Positions 59,840 through 64,000 of a stretch of DNA of 64,000 nucleotides are shown one piece after another. The DNA is from Delphinapterus leucas (lineage: Eukaryota; Chordata; Mammalia; Artiodactyla; Monodontidae): NCBI RefSeq assembly GCF_002288925.2, contig NW_022098031.1, positions 1,891,159 to 1,955,158 of the forward strand, read 5' to 3'. The notes beneath the pieces are model-generated. The model was not told where the DNA came from, ran no database searches, and saw only the letters and a list, made by a program, of their open reading frames with translations. Position 1 is the stretch's first letter. The number at the start of each line of letters is the position of its first letter. A program made the position numbers and the translations under genes.

Positions 59840-60290
59840 TGTTCGGTTTCCCTAATTCAATTCCATTTTACTTGGATCCTTTTGGTTAACAAACTTCCCA
59901 TCACTGCCTGTCATCATTTTACCTTTTTTTTTTTTTTTGGCGGAATCTTAGTTCCCTGACCAGGGATCAAACCCATGCTCCCTGCAGTGGAAGCACGGGG
60001 TCTTAACCACTGGACCGCCAGGGAAGTCCCTACCCCTTTTTGTCTGGCTCAGAGATCACTTTCTCCAGGAAGCCTTCCTTGAACTCCCATTCTCTTCTGT
60101 CGCCCCTATGCCTGGTACACATTACTACCACTGGGCTTTGATGCACCATACACATTTCTTGTTTACTTTTCTTCTTCCTTTATCAGACTAGGAACCCTCT
60201 GAGGACAGAAACTTTGTGCCATTTGCCTCTGAATTCCAAAAGCCAGGCACATAGGAGGTGCCAAATACATGCTTATTAAATGAATGGATC
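59840..60290 (+). mobile_element. L2 LINE 3' end split by a SINE
   Basis: Sense L2: after the SINE, ccaggaagccttccttgaac, actaggaaccctctgaggac, agccaggcacataggaggtg, ttattaaatgaatg at the terminus. The L2 starts before the SINE. Confidence 0.85.
59924..60030 (-). mobile_element. short CHR-type SINE (tRNA-like head plus A-tail)
   Basis: T17 run, ggcggaatcttagttccctg, accagggatcaaacccatgc, then taaccactggaccgccaggg and aagtccc. This is the related cetartiodactyl SINE with a different head (sense gggacttccctggcggtcca) and no long CHR body. Inserted in L2. The flanking duplication is imprecise (tacc plus T-rich). Confidence 0.9.
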
Positions 60291-61584
60291 ACCCAACAAC
60301 ACACATTAGGACTAACAATTTAAAGAAATATAATATTTGAACCTAAATGGGCATTAAACGACATATCCAGGAAGAAAATAAAATTTAGATTGATTTGCTT
60401 AGATGAACTAAAGTAAATGTCCTATTCAGATTAATTACCACAAGCTAATGCTTTTCATAAAGAGACTTGTGATAACTGTCCTTCTGTTGTTTTAGTAGCT
60501 TTTCCATAAACCAACACTGAAGTTCCATTTGCAGTGAAAGTCAGAGAACATCCAGGAGCGTTACAGATTTTGGAGACAGGTTAACTGCTCTGTAAACATA
60601 ATACCTACAACTTCATTCAACACAAAGACATAATGTAGAGGTAATGTAGAGTCCTAAAACTAGAAACGGCCTGACCTGTGCACTAACACAGCTGTGAAGG
60701 TAAATTTGCAGAGTTGGTTTTTGGCGTTTCATTTATTTCTGACTGTAGTAACTCTGGTTTTTTATACTTCAGTTCAATCCTATCAGGCTATTTCATGCTT
60801 GTCAGAAAATAAAGTCAAAAGAGTATTACAGTGGTGATTGGAAAGAACATAAGATTAATTTGAAGTAGAAAGAAGGCATTTTATAAATGAACATGAAATG
60901 CCTGGAGGCCTACCAAGAACACCCGGCCATACACTAGTTTTTTAGCTCAGATTTGCTGCACACAGCATGCCATGGCCTTGGGAGAAAACCCCATGTCAAA
61001 TGTCACTGGAAGCTGCTCAGCCAGGCACATAGAAAGGCACATTGCATCAATGATATATGACAAGCCTGGTGGTGATTTTTCTGCTTCAGTGGCCAACTCA
61101 TCCAAAGTCTGGACAAGCTAACACACAAATAGTTCATAAAGAACTAGGCTGTCAGAATCATCTTTACAAGGCAGTGACTAGGGCTCTTCTTTTAATGAAC
61201 ATTTCACATTCCTGTGTAGCCAGGAATGTCTCAACCACTAAAATATCCAGAGAAGCAGATACAAAACTACTGAGGATGGAGGAAAGTTTCTCACAAAAAT
61301 ACCGTTAGCTCAATATTCATTTTAATCTGCAGAAAATAACTTTCATCAGTGTGTTTTGAGGTTGCTATCTCATTCATCATTACCTTTTAATATAATCTAA
61401 CAGCTTCTAGAGCCTAATATAGAGTCAGTATCTTGGCATAAAAGTAGGAAAATGATGGAGATGTAATACACACACATCTTGTGCCAGGCAACTGCTAGGT
61501 TTTTTTTTTCATACATTTGATTAATTTCATAACAATAATGATGATGATGTTGGTGGTGGTAAATTGATCAGTAGGTTACTTTAT
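60291..61584. other. no gene recognised
   Basis: Unassigned apart from a short (GAT)(GGT) run at about 61539-61560. Confidence 0.5.
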
Positions 61585-61760
61585 TGATCTCTTTTTTAGG
61601 TTCCAGGCACTTTTCTAAGTGCTTCACATGTATTATCTTATTCAATATTCACAATAACACTATAAGGTAGGTTACAGGGAACTAGTTTTATACCAGTTAG
61701 TTAATTCGCTCAATGTAAGACAACTAGTAAGTGGAGGATCTGAGATTCAAACCACGTTGG
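61585..61760 (-). mobile_element. MIR SINE
   Basis: Antisense MIR: ggcacttttctaagtgcttc, acatgtattatcttattcaa, ataacactataaggtagg, actagtaagtggaggatctg, agattcaaaccacg. Confidence 0.85.
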
Positions 61761-62694
61761 TCATACTTTGGGGCCCACAATTTTCTCCTTAATTAATTTA
61801 ACCTTAGAATTCATCTTGTCCACTAATTTTTTCTGACTTATCTCTGGATTGTTCCAAAGTGTTCCTGGAGATGTGTCCAAGAATTTGGGGAGAGTTCTCA
61901 ATGTCCCCTTTCCAGGCAATTGACATATTTGACTTTGGCTTAAAATTTTAAGTAAACAAAGGGGTCTAGGGCTTAAAATACATTTGAAAACTACTTCCAT
62001 GCTTTTGCCAATGCTTCCATTATATTGAAAGAAAAGCTGAAGCCTGGAAAAGGTGAAGCTCAGGGTTCCCTGGTGTGTTACAGACCTCCTCCTGGTGAAC
62101 GGTAGTTGTGTAACTGGGACCCAGCTCCCCTGACTTAGGTCAGATCTTTCCATGCCACCATGAGCCCTCAGAAAGGTTCACACCACTGACGGAAAGAGGA
62201 TATAACACTTCAGTAGCCTCTACAGGGAGCACTTGAAGAAGGCTTCTGCCCTGGGACATGGGACATGGTTAGCTGCATTTTCACCACATATAAACTTATT
62301 TAAAAATGAGAAGAGATTGGTGTAAGGTTTTCAAACATAAGGTTCACTGTTGCATTATTTTCATGTGTGTGTGTATGTATGTCTATATTTATTTCATATT
62401 AAGTCAGTAACCTATTGTCAACTAATTCACCTATACCAAATTCTATAATACACAATGTAAAACAGTAAAAAAATCATGCTTAAGGTTAAGCAGTTTTGTT
62501 CTTAAACTTTACCTGCATTATACTGTATATGATAATTGAAATATTATATTGACACCAAAGTATATATTGGCCTTTCTTTGAACCTTAGGAAGTATCTACT
62601 AGTATGCAGAAAGGTAACATAGTGTAGAATTATGGTTCTCAAACATTTTAAAGCTGCCATAGCCAATGGAAGCCCAGTTTGAATATCACTGTAA
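61761..62694. other. no gene recognised
   Basis: Contains one of the longer non-repeat frames (- strand, 61761-62153, 130 codons), without recognisable domain, upstream signals or splice context. Rest unassigned. Confidence 0.45.
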
Positions 62695-62905
62695 ACAAAC
62701 GAGTTTAGGAGTCAGATGTCGGCTTTAATCTGGACCTCACAGCTCTCACGAGCTTGGAGATTTAGGCAAAACACTGAGCCTCTTAGGACCTGGGTCTCCT
62801 TACACAGGATAAGAGTTGCTGTTGCCTGGTTATTTGGAGGCTTACAGGTAAATTATGGAAAGTGTTGGAGCCTAGCGGATATTCAATTAATGCTTGTTAT
62901 TAAAT
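62695..62905 (+). mobile_element. MIR SINE
   Basis: Sense MIR: gtttaggagtcagatgtcgg, gagcttggagatttaggcaa, cactgagcctcttaggacct, then tattcaattaatgcttgtta. Confidence 0.8.
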
Positions 62906-63009
62906 TCCCATATCATTCCATTTGCCCTCATAATATCTTCATGACATTATGTGTTTAGACTGGGAATTTTAATAATATCTTGATGAATGAATGGACTATG
63001 TCAACGTTT

Positions 63010-63215
63010 ATGGACCATTTATTCTGGCCACAGTGCCGACTGTTTTATATATGCTACATTAGTACATTTTGCTTCACTATAATACCATGGAAGTAGATTC
63101 CATTATTATCTTCACTTTACAGAGGAAAACTTCGATTCTTTAAGAGGTTAAATAACTATCTGAAAGATTCAGGTCTGGTAAGTGGTGGCTCTGGATTCTT
63201 CCACATCTGATCCCA
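63010..63215 (-). mobile_element. MIR SINE
   Basis: Antisense MIR: cacagtgccgactgttttat, attatcttcactttacagag, taagaggttaaataactatc, aagtggtggctctggattc. Confidence 0.8.
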
Positions 63216-63540
63216 AAGCACACCACCAAGCCCCTGTCCTCTTCACCTCTATGACATTTGACCTTTCAACTCTACCTTATTCCTCGAGAAACTGTGGTTT
63301 TTCTTCTTATTAAGAGGTGTGTCTGTGAATCTCCCACAATAATCGTGATTTCATCAAATAAAAATAATATTACAAAGGATGTCCGCTTCCGTGCACAGAT
63401 ACTGACATGCTGACATCTCTGTGTCAAGGTGCTTTCTCATTCAGCATCAAATGTTATACATGTAGCTAATGACTGTCCCATTCCGTTCCCCCTTCCTTCT
63501 CAGCTGTAATCACTTTCCTGACATTGGTAGATGTATGCAT
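63216..63540. other. no gene recognised
   Basis: Unassigned. Confidence 0.5.
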
Positions 63541-63950
63541 AATTTTTAAAAATTTTTATTGGAGTATAGTTGCCTTACAATGCTGTGTTGGTTTCTACTG
63601 TACAGCAAAGTGAATCAGCTATATGTATACATATATCCCCTCTTTTTTGGATTTCCTTCCCATTTAGGTCACCACAGAGCATTGAGTAGAGTTCCCTGTG
63701 CTTACACAGCAGGTTCTCATTAGTTGTCTATTTTATACATAGTATCAGTAGTGTACGTATGTCAATCCCAATCTCCCAGTTCATCCCACCCATCCTTTCC
63801 CTCTTGGTATCCATACATTTGTCTATTTCTGCTTTGTAAATAACATCATCTATACCAATGTTTTCAGGTTCCACATATATGCATTAATATATGATATTTG
63901 TTTTTCTCTTTCTGACTTACTTCACTCTGTATGACAGTCTCTACGTCCAG
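63541..63950 (-). mobile_element. truncated L1 3' end
   Basis: Antisense L1: tttttattggagtatagttg, ttctactgtacagcaaagtg, gcaggttctcattagttgtc, gtcaatcccaatctcccagt, then tttctctttctgacttactt and ctctgtatgacagtctctac, where similarity stops. It reaches into the end of ORF2. Confidence 0.92.
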
Positions 63951-64000
63951 TTTTTATATTTTATAAAATATGGATCTCTCTATGAACAATACATATGTTA

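Noticed and set aside
61761..62153. 130-codon - strand frame
   Set aside because: No domain, no conservation evidence and no splice or promoter context. A few ORFs this long are expected by chance in 128 kb of both-strand sequence.

Overview
This window is mammalian nuclear DNA, almost certainly from a cetacean (whale, dolphin or porpoise). About ten copies of a tRNA-derived SINE with the CHR head (gcttccctggtggcgcagtg, Pol III A and B boxes) and a long CHR body are scattered on both strands. There are also L1 3' ends of the cetartiodactyl type and a mariner-type palindrome like those of cetartiodactyls. No ruminant BovB or Bov-tA was seen. Hippopotamus cannot be formally excluded. The DNA is AT-rich. 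CpGs are concentrated in the young SINEs.

There is no confidently identifiable protein-coding gene. Apart from L1 remnants, all longer reading frames are what chance or repeats would give. Two places have splice-site and reading-frame structure that could be real exons: + strand 30374-30484 (111 bp, 37 codons, phase 0) and - strand 15343-15668 (good acceptor and donor, with an in-frame ATG running 42 codons to the donor). They lie on opposite strands, so at most one belongs to a gene whose intron spans the window. The window reads as a gene desert or large intron(s).

Layout: 1-5 kb holds CHR SINEs around a degraded L2. 6.4 kb has a 79-bp mariner palindrome. 8-9.5 kb has MIRs, one split by a truncated L1. 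10-30 kb is mostly old MIR/L2/MER5 debris, microsatellites and unassigned DNA. 30-32 kb has the candidate exon and an L1 with a 5' inversion. 34-43 kb has more CHR SINEs, including a head-on inverted pair at 42.1-42.7 kb. 44-46 kb is a very old L1 remnant. 46.6-49 kb is L2, a SINE and an L1 3' end. 49.6-54.7 kb is a 5-kb, nearly full-length but dead L1 on the - strand. 55.3 kb carries an odd SINE made only of the tRNA-like head plus an A-rich tandem tail. 56-64 kb is mostly L2/MIR, with a short CHR-type SINE inside an L2 and another L1 3' end at the right edge.

I found no CRISPR, phage, operon or other undescribed multi-gene system. The points of interest are retroposition structures, hairpin-forming repeats and the two candidate exons. 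Family names rest on recognising consensus sequences by eye; boundaries of old repeats are approximate.
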